Shown: positions 1 through 11,043 of the stretch, in pieces | Layout: the number at the start of each line of letters is the position of its first letter | Numbering within the stretch: the stretch's first letter is position 1 | Origin: Huaxiibacter chinensis | Lineage (GTDB): Bacteria > Pseudomonadota > Gammaproteobacteria > Enterobacterales > Enterobacteriaceae | DNA: 64,000 nt | NCBI RefSeq assembly: GCF_022171985.1 | Contig: NZ_JAJVHF010000001.1 | Coordinates: 310,001 to 374,000, forward strand | Direction: 5' to 3' | The notes under the pieces: generated by a model | Seen by the model: only the letters and a program-made list of their open reading frames with translations | What the model was told of the DNA's origin: nothing | Database searches by the model: none | Made by a program: the position numbers and the translations under genes

Positions 1-201
1 CACTCTTCACCGCTTCTCCTCCCCTTTTCGCCCTGAAACAATATTTCACTTCCCACCGAAACGTCTGTTTACAGGCTTAATCACAATGCGTATATTTCGC
101 ATTTGCATTTCCATGCGCATTACCAACATAGATAACGACTTCCGGCCGTTTAAAGGGTACGGAGGCACACCATTCACATTTCATTCAGAAAGGGTTTGAT
201 G
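1..201 (+). promoter_or_regulatory. Upstream region of fhuE
   Basis: Non-coding leader of fhuE. It holds an inverted repeat AATGCG-N7-CGCATT at 85-103 and a palindrome ATGCGCAT at 113-120. fhuE is Fur-regulated in E. coli, so a Fur site is expected here, but no good match to the 7-1-7 Fur consensus was seen. The ribosome site AAAGGG lies 7 bases before the ATG at 202. Confidence 0.4.
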
Positions 202-2391
202 ATGTCTTTCATTATTCATACCAGGGATGGGCAACGTCAGCCTGTCGCAACACCTTCGTTGCTGGCAGCCTGTATTGCTATGGCATTGATGCCAGCCATG
301 AGTTTTGCCGCGCCGACAAGCGAAGAGACGCTGCTTGTCGACGGATCCTCTCAGTCCGGCCAGGACAGTGAAGCACAGGATTACAACGTAAAAACCACGA
401 CCGTTGGCACGAAAATGCAGATGGTCCAGCGCGATATTCCTCAGTCAGTGACTATCGTGAGTCAGCAGCGAATGGAAGATCAACAGCTTCAGACGCTGGG
501 CGATGTGATGGATAACACGATGGGGATCAGCAAAAGTACGGCTGATTCCGATCGCAGCAGCTATTACTCGCGTGGTTTTGAAATCGATAATTATATGATC
601 GATGGCATCCCGACCTATTTTGAGTCGCGATGGAATTTGGGTGATGCGCTCTCGGATACCGCCCTTTACGAGCGCGTAGAGGTCGTTCGCGGCGCAAATG
701 GTTTAATGACCGGGACAGGTAACCCGTCTGCGGCCATCAATATGGTGCGTAAGCACGCCACCAGCCGCGAGTTTAAAGGTAACCTTTCGGCCGAATACGG
801 TAGCTGGAATAAACAACGTTACGTCATGGATATGCAAAGCCCGTTGACCGCTGATGGCAATGTGCGCGGGCGTATCGTGGCGGGTTACCAGGATAACGAC
901 TCCTGGCTGGACAATTACAACCAGAAGAAAACGTTCTTCTCAGGGATCCTTGACGCCGACCTGGGCGACACCACCTCGCTCGCCGCGGGTTATGAGTACC
1001 AGCGAATTGATGTGAACAATCAGACCTGGGGCGGCCTGCCGCGCTGGAACACGGACGGGAGCGTCAGACATTATGACCGTGCCCACAGCACGGCCCCTGA
1101 CTGGGCTTACAATGATAAAGAGTTCAACAAGTTCTTCGTCACCCTGAAGCAACGCTTTGCCGAAAACTGGCAGGCCACCTTAAACGCCACCCATACTGAA
1201 GCGAAATTTGACAGCAAGGCGATGTATCTTGACGCGCTCGTCGACAAGAACACGGGAATGCTGACAGGCCCGTATGTGAATTATGGCCCGGGCTACGATT
1301 ACATAGGCGGGACGGGATGGAACAGTGGCAAGCGTAAGGTTGACGCGGTCGATCTCTTTGCCGACGGCGGTTACGAGCTTTTTGATCGTCAGCACACCAT
1401 GATGATCGGCGCAAGCTATAGCCGCCAGACCAACCGGTACACGAACTCGTGGTCTAACGTCTTCCCTGATGAGCTGGGCAGTTTCTATGACTATGACGGT
1501 AATTTCCCGGAAACCAACTGGGGCTCCCAGGCGCTGGCGCAGGATGACAAGACCTATATGAAGTCGCTCTACGCGGCGACCCGTATTTCCCTTGCCGACC
1601 CGCTGCATCTCATTCTTGGCGCGCGCTATACCAACTGGCGTGTCGATACCATGACTTATGGTATGGAGAAAAACCACACCACGCCTTACGCCGGGCTGGT
1701 ATATGACATCAACGAGAACTGGTCTGCTTACGGCAGTTATACCTCTATTTTCCAGCCGCAAAATTACCGCGACAGCAGTGGAAAATATCTGGCGCCGATT
1801 ACCGGTAATAACTATGAAGTGGGTCTGAAATCTGACTGGATGAACAGCCGTTTGACGACCACGCTCGCCCTGTTCCGTATCGAACAGGATAATCTGGGCC
1901 AGAGCACGGGCCGGATTATTCCGGGCACCAGCGATACTGCCTATGAAGGTGTCGATGGAACCGTGAGCAAAGGGGTGGAATTCGAAATCAACGGGGCGCT
2001 GACCGATAACTGGCAGATGACCTTTGGCGCGACCCGCTACGTCGCAGAAGATAGCGAGGGTAAAGCGGTGAATCCAAATCTGCCGCGGACCAGCGTTAAA
2101 CTGTTCACCCGCTATCGCCTGCCGACCGTGCCTGCGTTAACGGTTGGCGGCGGGGTAACCTGGCAGAACCGGGTATATAGCGACGTTGCCACTGCTTACG
2201 GCACCTGGCGAGCCGAGCAAGGCAGTTATGCGCTCGTCGACCTTTTCACCCGTTATCAGGTCACGAAGAATTTCTCCCTGCAGGGTAACCTGAATAACCT
2301 GTTTGATAAGACGTACGACACTAACGTTCAGGGTTCACTGGTCTACGGTGAACCGCGTAACGTGAGCGTGACCGCAAGCTATCAGTTCTGA
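202..2391 (+). CDS. fhuE: TonB-dependent ferric-coprogen/rhodotorulate receptor FhuE
   Basis: Outer-membrane receptor that imports ferric hydroxamate siderophores (coprogen, rhodotorulic acid) using TonB energy. The protein is 729 aa, the same length as I recall for E. coli FhuE. A signal peptide of about 35 residues ends at SFAAP. An N-terminal plug carries the QRDIPQSVTIV and VEVVRGANGLMTGTGNPSAA motifs, followed by a 22-strand barrel ending in the aromatic YQF that is typical of outer-membrane proteins. The ATG at 202 is chosen over the ATG at 199 and the TTG at 196 because its spacing from the AAAGGG ribosome site is best and it gives the family length. It is convergent with ptsG across a shared hairpin. 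Confidence 0.95.
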   Translation: MSFIIHTRDGQRQPVATPSLLAACIAMALMPAMSFAAPTSEETLLVDGSSQSGQDSEAQDYNVKTTTVGTKMQMVQRDIPQSVTIVSQQRMEDQQLQTLGDVMDNTMGISKSTADSDRSSYYSRGFEIDNYMIDGIPTYFESRWNLGDALSDTALYERVEVVRGANGLMTGTGNPSAAINMVRKHATSREFKGNLSAEYGSWNKQRYVMDMQSPLTADGNVRGRIVAGYQDNDSWLDNYNQKKTFFSGILDADLGDTTSLAAGYEYQRIDVNNQTWGGLPRWNTDGSVRHYDRAHSTAPDWAYNDKEFNKFFVTLKQRFAENWQATLNATHTEAKFDSKAMYLDALVDKNTGMLTGPYVNYGPGYDYIGGTGWNSGKRKVDAVDLFADGGYELFDRQHTMMIGASYSRQTNRYTNSWSNVFPDELGSFYDYDGNFPETNWGSQALAQDDKTYMKSLYAATRISLADPLHLILGARYTNWRVDTMTYGMEKNHTTPYAGLVYDINENWSAYGSYTSIFQPQNYRDSSGKYLAPITGNNYEVGLKSDWMNSRLTTTLALFRIEQDNLGQSTGRIIPGTSDTAYEGVDGTVSKGVEFEINGALTDNWQMTFGATRYVAEDSEGKAVNPNLPRTSVKLFTRYRLPTVPALTVGGGVTWQNRVYSDVATAYGTWRAEQGSYALVDLFTRYQVTKNFSLQGNLNNLFDKTYDTNVQGSLVYGEPRNVSVTASYQF

Positions 2392-2401
2392 TGTATCGAC
2401 A

Positions 2402-2430
2402 ATAAAAAAGGCAGCCATTCGGCTGCCTTA
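2402..2430 (-). terminator. ptsG rho-independent terminator (possibly bidirectional)
   Basis: The stem GGCAGCC-ATTC-GGCTGCC lies between the two convergent genes. On the minus strand it is followed by six Ts, making a good ptsG terminator. On the plus strand only TTA follows, so fhuE termination is weaker. Confidence 0.8.
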
Positions 2431-2448
2431 GTCTCCCCAGGTCACAAC

Positions 2449-3882
2449 TTAGTGGCTGCGGATGTATTCATCCATTTCGGTTTTCAGGTTATCGGATTTC
2501 GTTCCGAAGATTGCCTGAACACCCGAACCCGCAACAACCACACCCGCTGCGCCCAATTTTTTCAGGCCAGGTTGGTCAACTTTCGCCACGTCAGCCACGC
2601 TCACACGCAGACGAGTGATACACGCGTCCAGGTTAGTGATGTTGTCTTTACCACCGAAGGCTGCAATCAGTGCCGGGGCCATTTCGCTGGTCGCGGTTGA
2701 TTTGCTGTCTTCCGTTGCATCTTCACGGCCTGGTGTTTTCAGGTCCAGTGCTTTGATCAGCACGCGGAAGATGGTGTAGTAAACGATCGCATAGCAAATA
2801 CCGACGATTGGGAACAGCCACAGTTTGCTGCTGTTACCCGACAGGACGATAAAGTCGATCAGACCGTGCGAGAAGGATGTCCCGTCACGCATACCCAACA
2901 GAATACAAATTGGGAACGCCAGACCCGCCAGAATCGCGTGGATAACGTACAGAATCGGCGCAACGAACATGAACGAGAACTCGATTGGCTCGGTAATACC
3001 GGTCAGGAACGAGGTCAGCGCTGCGGAGATCATGATGCCGCCCACTTTTGCACGGTTCTCTGGTTTTGCAGAGTGCCAGATAGCGATCGCAGCCGCTGGC
3101 AGACCGTACATTTTGAACAGGAAGCCACCAGACAGTTTACCTGCCGTTGGGTCGCCCGCCATGTAACGTGGAATATCACCGTGGAATACCTGACCGGCTG
3201 CGTTGGTGTATTCACCAATCTGCATCTGGAAAGGAACGTTCCAGATATGGTGCAGGCCAAATGGCACCAGGCAACGCTCAACGAAACCGTAGATACCGAA
3301 CGCCACTACCGGGTTCTGATATGCGGCCCACTGAGAGAAGGTCTGGATTGCAGAGCCGATGGGTGGCCAGATGAAGGACAGCACCACGCCGGTGAAGATA
3401 GCCGCCAGACCAGAGATGATCGGGACGAAGCGCTTGCCAGCGAAGAAGCCCAGATACTCAGGCAGCTTAATACGATAGAAGCGGTTAAACATATACGCCG
3501 CAATCGCACCCGAGATGATACCGCCGAGAACACCGGTATCGGCCAGGTGTTTCGCTGCGATCTCTTCAGCCGGTAAGTGCAGGACCAGAGGCGCAACCAC
3601 AGCCATGGTTTTCACCATGATGCCGTAAGCCACTACTGATGCCAGTGCAGAGACACCGTCGTTATTGGTGAAGCCCAGTGCAACACCGATAGCGAAGATC
3701 AACGGCATGTTAGCAAAAACAGAACCGCCTGCTTCGGCCATCACATGAGAGACTACGGCTGGCAGCCAGCTGAAGTTTGCAGAACCGACGCCCAGCAGGA
3801 TACCTGCGATAGGCAGTACGGATACTGGCAGCATCAGCGATTTACCGACCTTTTGCAGGTTAGCAAATGCATTCTTAAACAT
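2449..3882 (-). CDS. ptsG: Glucose-specific PTS permease EIICB (PtsG)
   Basis: Inner-membrane transporter that takes up and phosphorylates glucose using phosphate from EIIA-Glc. It is 477 aa, identical in length to E. coli PtsG. The N-terminal EIIC domain (about 1-380) has multiple membrane spans and ends with the [15 protein letters not shown] signature. A linker leads to the EIIB domain, where [12 protein letters not shown] carries the phosphorylated Cys421. Upstream are recognisable Mlc, CRP and SgrS target sites. It lies downstream of tatD, separated by a hairpin and its own promoter region. Confidence 0.97.
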   Translation of the reverse strand: MFKNAFANLQKVGKSLMLPVSVLPIAGILLGVGSANFSWLPAVVSHVMAEAGGSVFANMPLIFAIGVALGFTNNDGVSALASVVAYGIMVKTMAVVAPLVLHLPAEEIAAKHLADTGVLGGIISGAIAAYMFNRFYRIKLPEYLGFFAGKRFVPIISGLAAIFTGVVLSFIWPPIGSAIQTFSQWAAYQNPVVAFGIYGFVERCLVPFGLHHIWNVPFQMQIGEYTNAAGQVFHGDIPRYMAGDPTAGKLSGGFLFKMYGLPAAAIAIWHSAKPENRAKVGGIMISAALTSFLTGITEPIEFSFMFVAPILYVIHAILAGLAFPICILLGMRDGTSFSHGLIDFIVLSGNSSKLWLFPIVGICYAIVYYTIFRVLIKALDLKTPGREDATEDSKSTATSEMAPALIAAFGGKDNITNLDACITRLRVSVADVAKVDQPGLKKLGAAGVVVAGSGVQAIFGTKSDNLKTEMDEYIRSH

Positions 3883-3890
3883 AATTGAGA

Positions 3891-3906
3891 GTGCTCCTGA
3901 GTATTT
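3891..3906 (-). promoter_or_regulatory. SgrS small-RNA pairing site and ribosome site of ptsG
   Basis: On the minus strand the leader reads AATACTCAGGAGCAC, with the AGGAG ribosome site 3894-3898. In E. coli the sugar-phosphate stress RNA SgrS pairs with this same stretch to block translation and trigger RNase E decay. The stretch looks unchanged, so SgrS control is probably conserved; the sgrS gene itself is not in the window. Confidence 0.7.
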
Positions 3907-3976
3907 GTGCTTTTTTTACGTTTTCACGCATTGGCCCGGGGGGAGAACCGCGCCGTGGACAGGACATCTAAGCGCC

Positions 3977-4004
3977 CTTTATTTATTACACAGAGTAAAA
4001 TAAA
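3977..4004 (-). promoter_or_regulatory. Mlc operator of ptsG
   Basis: The minus strand reads TTTATTTTACTCTGTG then TAATAAATAAAG, which matches the E. coli Mlc (DgsA) operator of the ptsG P1 promoter essentially base for base. Mlc represses ptsG until glucose transport sequesters it on the membrane. Confidence 0.85.
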
Positions 4005-4015
4005 TCACTCCGGGT

Positions 4016-4037
4016 TTGTTTGACGGCTATCACGTTT
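4016..4037 (-). promoter_or_regulatory. CRP-cAMP site of ptsG
   Basis: The minus strand reads AAACGTGATAGCCGTCAAAC AA, a good fit to TGTGA-N6-TCACA (CGTGA and TCAAA half-sites). It stands 12 bp upstream of the Mlc operator, the E. coli arrangement. Confidence 0.75.
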
Positions 4038-4106
4038 CAGCTCGAGACGGTCGAAAAACTTTCAGTTATTTACAAAAAGCATGTCCGGATGTGTCCAAAA
4101 ACTTCA

Positions 4107-4130
4107 TCACCGCCCCAAATGAGGCGGTGA
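4107..4130 (-). terminator. Hairpin after tatD
   Basis: Stem TCACCGCC/GGCGGTGA with an 8-nt loop, followed on the minus strand by TGAAGTTTTTGG. It is a moderate terminator separating the tatD end of the long operon from ptsG. Confidence 0.5.
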
Positions 4131-4179
4131 ACTCTACTCGCTTTGTTTATTAATTACGAGCCTAAAAAAAAGAGACCTA

Positions 4180-4974
4180 TCAGACAGATTGCAGGCGGGC
4201 GGGGTCGATATGGAACAGGCTGGCGAAGTTTTCAGTGGTCACGCGGGCCAGTTCTTCAATACTGACACCCTTCAATACGGCCATATACTCAGCGACATCT
4301 CTTGTCATGGCAGGCTGGTTTTCTTTCCCGCGGTGCGGTACCGGCGCCAGATAAGGAGAATCTGTCTCGACCAGAATGCGATCGAGCGGAACGTAACGTG
4401 CCGCGTCCCGGATTTGCTCAGCATTACGAAACGTCACAATGCCGGAAAAGGAGATATAAAAGCCCATATCCAGCAATTTTCCCGCCGTTTCTCTGTCTTC
4501 TGTGAAACAGTGTAGTACGCCACCGCAATCCGTCACTTTTTCTTCGCTCAGGATCGCCAGCGTATCGGCGCGAGCATCACGCGTATGGACAATAACCGGC
4601 TTATTCAGCTCGCGTCCGATGCGGATATGGTGGCGGAAGGATTCCTGCTGGCGGGGTTTGGTTTCCGGCGTGTAATAATAATCCAGTCCGGTTTCACCCA
4701 TGGCTACCACGCCCTCCTCCGCGGCCAGACGGCGAAGGTCTTCCGGCTCGTATGCTTCATCCTGGTTTAACGGGTGTACTCCGCAGGAAAAGACCACGTT
4801 GTCGCGCACCCCTACCTGTTCGCGCATGCTGCGATATCCCGGCAGCGTTGTCGCCACGGCCAGACAAAACTTAACGTCACGGCTGGCGGCTTTCGCCAGC
4901 ACATCATCCACATCCTTATGCAGCGATTGATAATCCAGGCCATCAAGATGGCAGTGTGAGTCGACTAAAAACAT
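4180..4974 (-). CDS. ycfH: TatD-family metal-dependent hydrolase YcfH
   Basis: Amidohydrolase-fold, metal-dependent hydrolase of the TatD family; relatives act as DNases, but the natural substrate of YcfH is not settled. It is 264 aa from the ATG at 4974, where MFLVDSHCHLDG begins; a longer upstream reading adds 29 unrelated residues that overlap holB. The metal ligands are visible in SHCHLD, GETGLDYYY, PVIVHTRDA, LHCFTE and VETDSPYLAP. It follows holB by 10 bp, so it is the last gene translated from the tmk-holB end of the operon. Confidence 0.93.
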   Translation of the reverse strand: MFLVDSHCHLDGLDYQSLHKDVDDVLAKAASRDVKFCLAVATTLPGYRSMREQVGVRDNVVFSCGVHPLNQDEAYEPEDLRRLAAEEGVVAMGETGLDYYYTPETKPRQQESFRHHIRIGRELNKPVIVHTRDARADTLAILSEEKVTDCGGVLHCFTEDRETAGKLLDMGFYISFSGIVTFRNAEQIRDAARYVPLDRILVETDSPYLAPVPHRGKENQPAMTRDVAEYMAVLKGVSIEELARVTTENFASLFHIDPARLQSV

Positions 4975-4984
4975 AATGTCTCTC

Positions 4985-5989
4985 TCAGAGATGGGAGGCC
5001 GGCAGAACCGTGCCTGATTGCAGGTAATGTTCGATACGCAGTAACAGATCGGTGAGCACAAGCTCGCGATTCAGACCGGTTACCGTCAGAAGTTGTTCGC
5101 GGCTGAGGCATATTTCGTGAACCATAGCGCGTAGCGTTGCGCCTGGCAGCGCGTTTGCCAGCGTATTCACCAGTGGCCAGACATCAACGTTAGAGACCAG
5201 CGTGGCGCCCTGCTGGAGTTTCATCGCATCCAGCAATAAAGAGACCAGCCAGTGAAGACGCTCGGGGGCCCGATCGTGATTAAGCACGCTCAACACGCTT
5301 AGCCAGTCGCGGCTGTTGATCGCCTGTTCCACGGCACCGCACAGCTGCATTCGGTGTGACCACGCCTCTTTTTGCAGCAGTTCCAGTGCCGCTGCGGGCG
5401 CACCGCTGCAAAGACGCAACGCGGCCAGAACCGATTCTTGTGACGCTGTCACTTCACGCTGTAGCCAGCTTAATGCCCAGGTTTCCTGAGGCACCGCCAC
5501 GTGGTGATGACGACAGCGGCTGCGTAAGGTTGCCAGTAACCGTCCCGGATCGCGGCAGGATAAAAAGAACCAGGTTTTTTCCGGCGGCTCTTCAAGGGTT
5601 TTTAGCAGGGCGTTCGCCGCCGCTTCCGTCAGAAGCGACGCGTCGCTCAGCCACACAACTTTCGCTCCGCCGAGGCGCGCATGCTCATACAGTTTTTCAC
5701 TGATATCGCGTACCGCATCAATTCCCAGAGTACTTTTCCCTTTCTCGGGTTCGAGCCGGTAGTAATCCGGGTGTGTGCCCGCCTGCATCAGCTGACAGCC
5801 CCGGCATTTGCCACAGCTTTTTTGTCCTTGTGGCTGCTGGCACATCAAAAAACGGGCGATCGCGTAAATCAGCGCGTCTTCACCCATGCCGGGCAAAGCC
5901 TGAATCAGTAACGCATGATGCCCCCGACCGGCCTGATAGCTGGCGATCAGCTGATCAAAGTGCGGACGCAGCCATGGATACCATTTCAT
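4985..5989 (-). CDS. holB: DNA polymerase III subunit delta'
   Basis: Clamp-loader subunit that, with delta and the DnaX subunits, opens and loads the beta sliding clamp. It is 334 aa, as in E. coli. The AAA+ N-terminal half has a degenerate P-loop region ([10 protein letters not shown]), a four-cysteine zinc site in [16 protein letters not shown], and the LLKTLEEPP motif with the SRC sensor (TLRSRC). The ATG at 5989 overlaps the tmk stop codon as ATGA, implying translational coupling. A further in-frame start six codons upstream lacks this coupling. Confidence 0.95.
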   Translation of the reverse strand: MKWYPWLRPHFDQLIASYQAGRGHHALLIQALPGMGEDALIYAIARFLMCQQPQGQKSCGKCRGCQLMQAGTHPDYYRLEPEKGKSTLGIDAVRDISEKLYEHARLGGAKVVWLSDASLLTEAAANALLKTLEEPPEKTWFFLSCRDPGRLLATLRSRCRHHHVAVPQETWALSWLQREVTASQESVLAALRLCSGAPAAALELLQKEAWSHRMQLCGAVEQAINSRDWLSVLSVLNHDRAPERLHWLVSLLLDAMKLQQGATLVSNVDVWPLVNTLANALPGATLRAMVHEICLSREQLLTVTGLNRELVLTDLLLRIEHYLQSGTVLPASHL

Positions 5990-6627
5990 GCCGTTTGCTC
6001 CTGCCACCAGCGCGTCACGGTTTCACGAATCGCGAGGGTGACGGCTTCAAGCGGCTGCGTGGCATCAATCGTGCGAATCGACGAATCCTGTGCGGCCAGT
6101 TCGAGATAACGCGCGCGGGTGCGGTTAAAGAAATCGAAAGACTCTTGTTCTATGCGATCCAGTTCGCCCCGGGCACGCGCGCGTTTAAGACCGATTTCTG
6201 GCGTAACGTCCAGATAGAGCGTCAGGTCGGGGCGAAAATCACCCAGCACCGCATCGCGCAGGGTCGCCAGCATGGTTTGATCGATACCACGCCCTCCTCC
6301 CTGATACGCCTGGGTGGAGAGATCGTGGCGATCGCCAATGACCCACTGCCCTTTCGCCAGTGCCGGTTTGATGACCGTCTCAACGAGCTGAACGCGGGCA
6401 GCATAAAACATCAGCACTTCGGCTTTATCATTGATAACTTCATCGCCGACGGATTTGATGTCGAGCACCAGGCTTCGCAGTTTTTCCGCAAGCTGGGTAC
6501 CGCCAGGTTCGCGGGTAAACACCATCTCGGCAATGCCCAGCGCTTTGAGTGTCTCAACAACCACGTTACGCGCCGTGGTTTTCCCGGCGCCTTCCAGCCC
6601 CTCAATGACGATGTAGTTACTGCGCAT
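5986..6627 (-). CDS. tmk: Thymidylate kinase
   Basis: Phosphorylates dTMP to dTDP with ATP, an essential step of dTTP supply. It is 213 aa, the E. coli length. The P-loop GLEGAGKT is at residues 10-17, followed by the TREPGGT substrate loop, the [19 protein letters not shown] region and LDVTPE. It overlaps mltG by 11 bp upstream and holB by 4 bp downstream, so it is translated from the same polycistronic message. Confidence 0.97.
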   Translation of the reverse strand: MRSNYIVIEGLEGAGKTTARNVVVETLKALGIAEMVFTREPGGTQLAEKLRSLVLDIKSVGDEVINDKAEVLMFYAARVQLVETVIKPALAKGQWVIGDRHDLSTQAYQGGGRGIDQTMLATLRDAVLGDFRPDLTLYLDVTPEIGLKRARARGELDRIEQESFDFFNRTRARYLELAAQDSSIRTIDATQPLEAVTLAIRETVTRWWQEQTA

Positions 6628-7639
6628 TTTTTTCCTTAAGTGCTTTCAGATAGTCCTGAACAGAGCGATTGTGGCTGGCAAGGTTTGTATTAAAGGTATG
6701 CCCTCCCTTACCATCCGCCACAAAATAGAGATACGGTGTTTTAGCCGGATGCGCTGCGGCATCCAGCGATGCCTGGCCCGGTGTCGCAATCGGACCCGGC
6801 GGCAACCCGTTAATCACGTAGGTATTATACGCGGTTGCCGTCTCCAGATCCTTACGCGTGATTTTGCCGGTATAGCTTTCGCCCATTCCGTAAATGACCG
6901 TCGGGTCGGTTTGCAGCCGCATGCCGATGCGCAGACGGTTGATAAAGACAGAGGCCACCCGATCGCGCTCGCTGGCGACCGCCGTTTCTTTCTCAATAAT
7001 GGACGCCATGGTCACAAATTGATTCTGATCTTTGTAGGGTAACCCTTCTGCACGTCCTTCCCAGGCCGTCTCGACCGCGGCCAACATCTTTTTATGGGCC
7101 CGCTTAAGGATTGATACATCGGTTGTTCCGGCGGTATACATCCAGGTATCTGGCCAGAACCAGCCTTCTACCCACTCCGGATGTTCAAGGGACAGCACCT
7201 CAGCCACCGTGGCGTAGCGATCGTCTTTTAAGGTGTGTTTGATATAAGGCGCATCGCGGAGCTGTTTGAGATAATCGCTCAGGCGCATCCCTTCGACAAA
7301 ACGCAGCGGAAATTGAGCCTCTTTACCGCTCTCCAGCAGCTCAAGCATGTCACGCACCGTCATACCTGGCGTAAAGCGATAGGTTCCGGCTTTAAAATGG
7401 GATAGCTCGGGTTCGACGCGCAGCAACCACTGGAAGACGCGGGGACGATTGATCACCTTATCCGCATAAAGTTGTTCCCCCAGGGCGAGCCGTCCGGTCC
7501 CTGGTTTCAGCGAGAATATGGTCTCATCTTTAATCAGGATTTTACTGTCCGCCATCTGACGAACTTTCCACATCCCGACGCCGCCGGCAATCGCCAGCAC
7601 GACAATGAGTAAGAGGACAAAGCGCAACATTTTTTTCAT
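6617..7639 (-). CDS. mltG: Endolytic murein transglycosylase MltG
   Basis: Inner-membrane lytic transglycosylase thought to release nascent peptidoglycan strands and set glycan length. It is 340 aa, the family length. One N-terminal membrane segment (about residues 5-25) is followed by a LysM-like periplasmic region and the YceG catalytic domain. The catalytic Glu218 lies in [15 protein letters not shown], and DPTVIYG and [11 protein letters not shown] are the other signature motifs. The start is only 2 bp from the pabC stop, and the end overlaps tmk. Confidence 0.95.
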   Translation of the reverse strand: MKKMLRFVLLLIVVLAIAGGVGMWKVRQMADSKILIKDETIFSLKPGTGRLALGEQLYADKVINRPRVFQWLLRVEPELSHFKAGTYRFTPGMTVRDMLELLESGKEAQFPLRFVEGMRLSDYLKQLRDAPYIKHTLKDDRYATVAEVLSLEHPEWVEGWFWPDTWMYTAGTTDVSILKRAHKKMLAAVETAWEGRAEGLPYKDQNQFVTMASIIEKETAVASERDRVASVFINRLRIGMRLQTDPTVIYGMGESYTGKITRKDLETATAYNTYVINGLPPGPIATPGQASLDAAAHPAKTPYLYFVADGKGGHTFNTNLASHNRSVQDYLKALKEKNAQ

Positions 7640-7641
7640 GA

Positions 7642-8451
7642 CTATCTGGTTTGCTCACACAGTGGGGCCAAAAACTGGAACAACGTACGCGATGAAAAGC
7701 GCAGGTTGCCACAAGCACGTACCGGTACAACGGGCATCAACGCATTGCAGGCCACTACCTCCTCGGCAGCGTCCAGTGCCTCAATGCGCGCATTGACTTC
7801 GACAACACGAAAGCCAGAGTGTGCCAGCTTCTGCATACAAAACTGGCGCATGACGCCGTTTACGCCAGCCTGATCCAGGCGTGGTGTAAAGACATCATTA
7901 CCCTGTCGCCACAGTAAATTAGCCGCACAGCATTCCGTAATGAACCCTTCGCTGTCAACCACCAGGGCTTCATCCGCCGCTGACTGCTCAAGATGAGTAC
8001 GGATCAACACCTGTTCAAGACGATTAAGATGCTTCAAACCCGCAAGCATCGGGTTACGACCAAGGCGGACAGGACTCAATTCCAGTGTGATACCTTCCCT
8101 GCGCCAGCGTTCGTAGTGTGCAGGATAAGCCGAAACAGAGAGAAGACGCGTGGGATGCAGACAGTCAGACGCGCTGTACCCGCGCACGCCGCTGCCCCGG
8201 CTGAGTATCACCTTCAGTACGCCCTGTGCATGACCGGCGGCCAGGCGTTTCATCTCGTTTTCCAGCGTCGACCACGCCGTGAAAGGGATAAGAAGCGTTT
8301 CACAGGTCTTTCGCAATCGATGCAGGTGGGCGGGAAGAAGATCGATCTCTCCTTCCACAATTCGCGCGGTGGTAAAGCATCCGTCGCCAAACTGAATTGC
8401 CCTGTCGTTCGCAGCAAGACAATCCTGCTCATGGCCATTGATCAAAAACAT
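7642..8451 (-). CDS. pabC: Aminodeoxychorismate lyase
   Basis: PLP enzyme that converts 4-amino-4-deoxychorismate to p-aminobenzoate and pyruvate in folate synthesis. It is 269 aa with the fold-type IV aminotransferase motifs: [28 protein letters not shown] with the probable PLP lysine, and [10 protein letters not shown]. The ATG at 8451 is chosen: TAAGGAG stands 5 bases before it, whereas the GTG two codons upstream overlaps that ribosome site. It follows fabF after a terminator-like hairpin. Confidence 0.94.
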   Translation of the reverse strand: MFLINGHEQDCLAANDRAIQFGDGCFTTARIVEGEIDLLPAHLHRLRKTCETLLIPFTAWSTLENEMKRLAAGHAQGVLKVILSRGSGVRGYSASDCLHPTRLLSVSAYPAHYERWRREGITLELSPVRLGRNPMLAGLKHLNRLEQVLIRTHLEQSAADEALVVDSEGFITECCAANLLWRQGNDVFTPRLDQAGVNGVMRQFCMQKLAHSGFRVVEVNARIEALDAAEEVVACNALMPVVPVRACGNLRFSSRTLFQFLAPLCEQTR

Positions 8452-8521
8452 GGTCACTCCTTAGTCGTAGCGGGATAGTTTGGCAGGAAGGATCACGGTG
8501 GACAAGGGAAGAAAACCGAAT

Positions 8522-8552
8522 AAAAAAGGCCCGACAAGCGGACCTTTTTAAA
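8522..8552 (-). terminator. fabF terminator/attenuator
   Basis: The minus strand reads AAAAAGGTCCG-CTTGT-CGGGCC followed by six Ts. The stem has one G-U pair. It lies between fabF and pabC and probably lowers expression of pabC and the genes below it. Confidence 0.7.
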
Positions 8553-8572
8553 CACTGTGATGGCCAGACGAT

Positions 8573-9894
<1,322 letters not shown>

Positions 9895-9905
9895 GAGATG
9901 TTCAC

Positions 9906-10142
9906 TTACGCCTGGTGACCGTTGATGTAATCAATGGCAGCCTGAACGGTGGTGATTTTCTCAGCTTCTTCGTCCGGAATCTCAGTATCAAACTCTTCTT
10001 CCAGAGCCATTACCAGCTCAACGGTGTCAAGAGAATCTGCGCCCAGATCTTCAACGAAGGAAGCGGAGTTCACAACTTCTTCCTGCTTAACGCCAAGCTG
10101 CTCGCCGATAATTTTCTTAACGCGTTCTTCGATAGTGCTCAT
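9906..10142 (-). CDS. acpP: Acyl carrier protein
   Basis: Small acidic carrier of growing acyl chains. It is 78 aa and appears identical to E. coli ACP over its length. Ser37 in GADSLDTVE receives the 4'-phosphopantetheine arm. The ATG at 10142 gives the exact family length; 29 extra in-frame codons upstream are leader. The 154-bp gap to fabG fits a separate strong promoter. Confidence 0.98.
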   Translation of the reverse strand: MSTIEERVKKIIGEQLGVKQEEVVNSASFVEDLGADSLDTVELVMALEEEFDTEIPDEEAEKITTVQAAIDYINGHQA

Positions 10143-10296
10143 ACTCTTAAATTTCCTATCAAAACTCGCTTTCGCGATGGTTTTCGTAGTGTATAAAATG
10201 TTGAAAAATTTGCAACTAAATCCCGGCATGTCTTACCACGATTTTACGTTATTCTGAGGCCATTCGCCCTAATAACGCAAATATTTTTCATCGTGG

Positions 10297-11031
10297 TTAA
10301 ACCATATACATCCCGCCGTTGACGTGGAGGGTCTCACCAGTGATGTAACCCGCTTCGTCAGAAGCTAAAAATGCAACCGCGCTGGCGATTTCTTTCGGAT
10401 CGCCAAGGCGTCCTGCTGGAACAGCCGCCAACGTACCCGCACGCTGATCATCGGTCAGCGCACGCGTCATGTCCGTCTCAATAAAACCCGGAGCAACAAC
10501 GTTTACAGTAATACCGCGGGACGCAACTTCACGCGCCAGGGCTTTACTGAAACCGATCAGACCCGCTTTCGCCGCAGCGTAGTTAGCCTGACCAGCATTT
10601 CCCATGGTACCGACCACAGAACCGATAGTGATAATACGCCCATGACGCTTTTTCATCATAGCTCGCATTACCGCTTTTGACAGACGGAATACAGATGACA
10701 GGTTGGTTTCGATGATATCGTCCCACTCAGCATCTTTCATTCGCATCAGCAAGTTGTCGCGAGTGATACCGGCATTATTTACCAGAATATCCACTTCGCC
10801 AAATTCTGCGCGAATATTTTCCAGAACAGATTCGATAGATGCAGGATCGGTCACATTCAACATCAGACCTTTACCGTTCGCACCTAAATATTCGCTAATG
10901 GCTTGTGCGCCGTTCTCGCTGGTAGCTGTACCAATCACTTTCGCGCCACGCGCAACCAGTGTTTCAGCAATGGCACGGCCAATACCGCGGCTTGCGCCTG
11001 TTACCAGTGCGATTTTTCCTTCAAAACTCAT
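10297..11031 (-). CDS. fabG: 3-oxoacyl-ACP reductase FabG
   Basis: NADPH-dependent reductase for the first reduction of each elongation cycle. It is 244 aa and a classical short-chain dehydrogenase. The nucleotide motif TGASRGIG is at residues 11-18, NNAG follows, and the catalytic Ser138, Tyr151 and Lys155 stand in GSVVGTMGNAGQANYAAAK. It begins 12 bp after the fabD stop in the fab operon. Confidence 0.97.
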   Translation of the reverse strand: MSFEGKIALVTGASRGIGRAIAETLVARGAKVIGTATSENGAQAISEYLGANGKGLMLNVTDPASIESVLENIRAEFGEVDILVNNAGITRDNLLMRMKDAEWDDIIETNLSSVFRLSKAVMRAMMKKRHGRIITIGSVVGTMGNAGQANYAAAKAGLIGFSKALAREVASRGITVNVVAPGFIETDMTRALTDDQRAGTLAAVPAGRLGDPKEIASAVAFLASDEAGYITGETLHVNGGMYMV

Positions 11032-11043
11032 GGTATTCCTCTT

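Noticed and set aside
1180-1761. Long open frame antisense to fhuE (193 codons)
   Set aside because: Shadow of the real gene in a GC-rich region; composition unlike a protein, no ribosome site and no family resemblance.
5773-6639. 288-codon open frame antisense to holB and tmk
   Set aside because: Spans two well-supported genes on the other strand; no protein family is recognisable.
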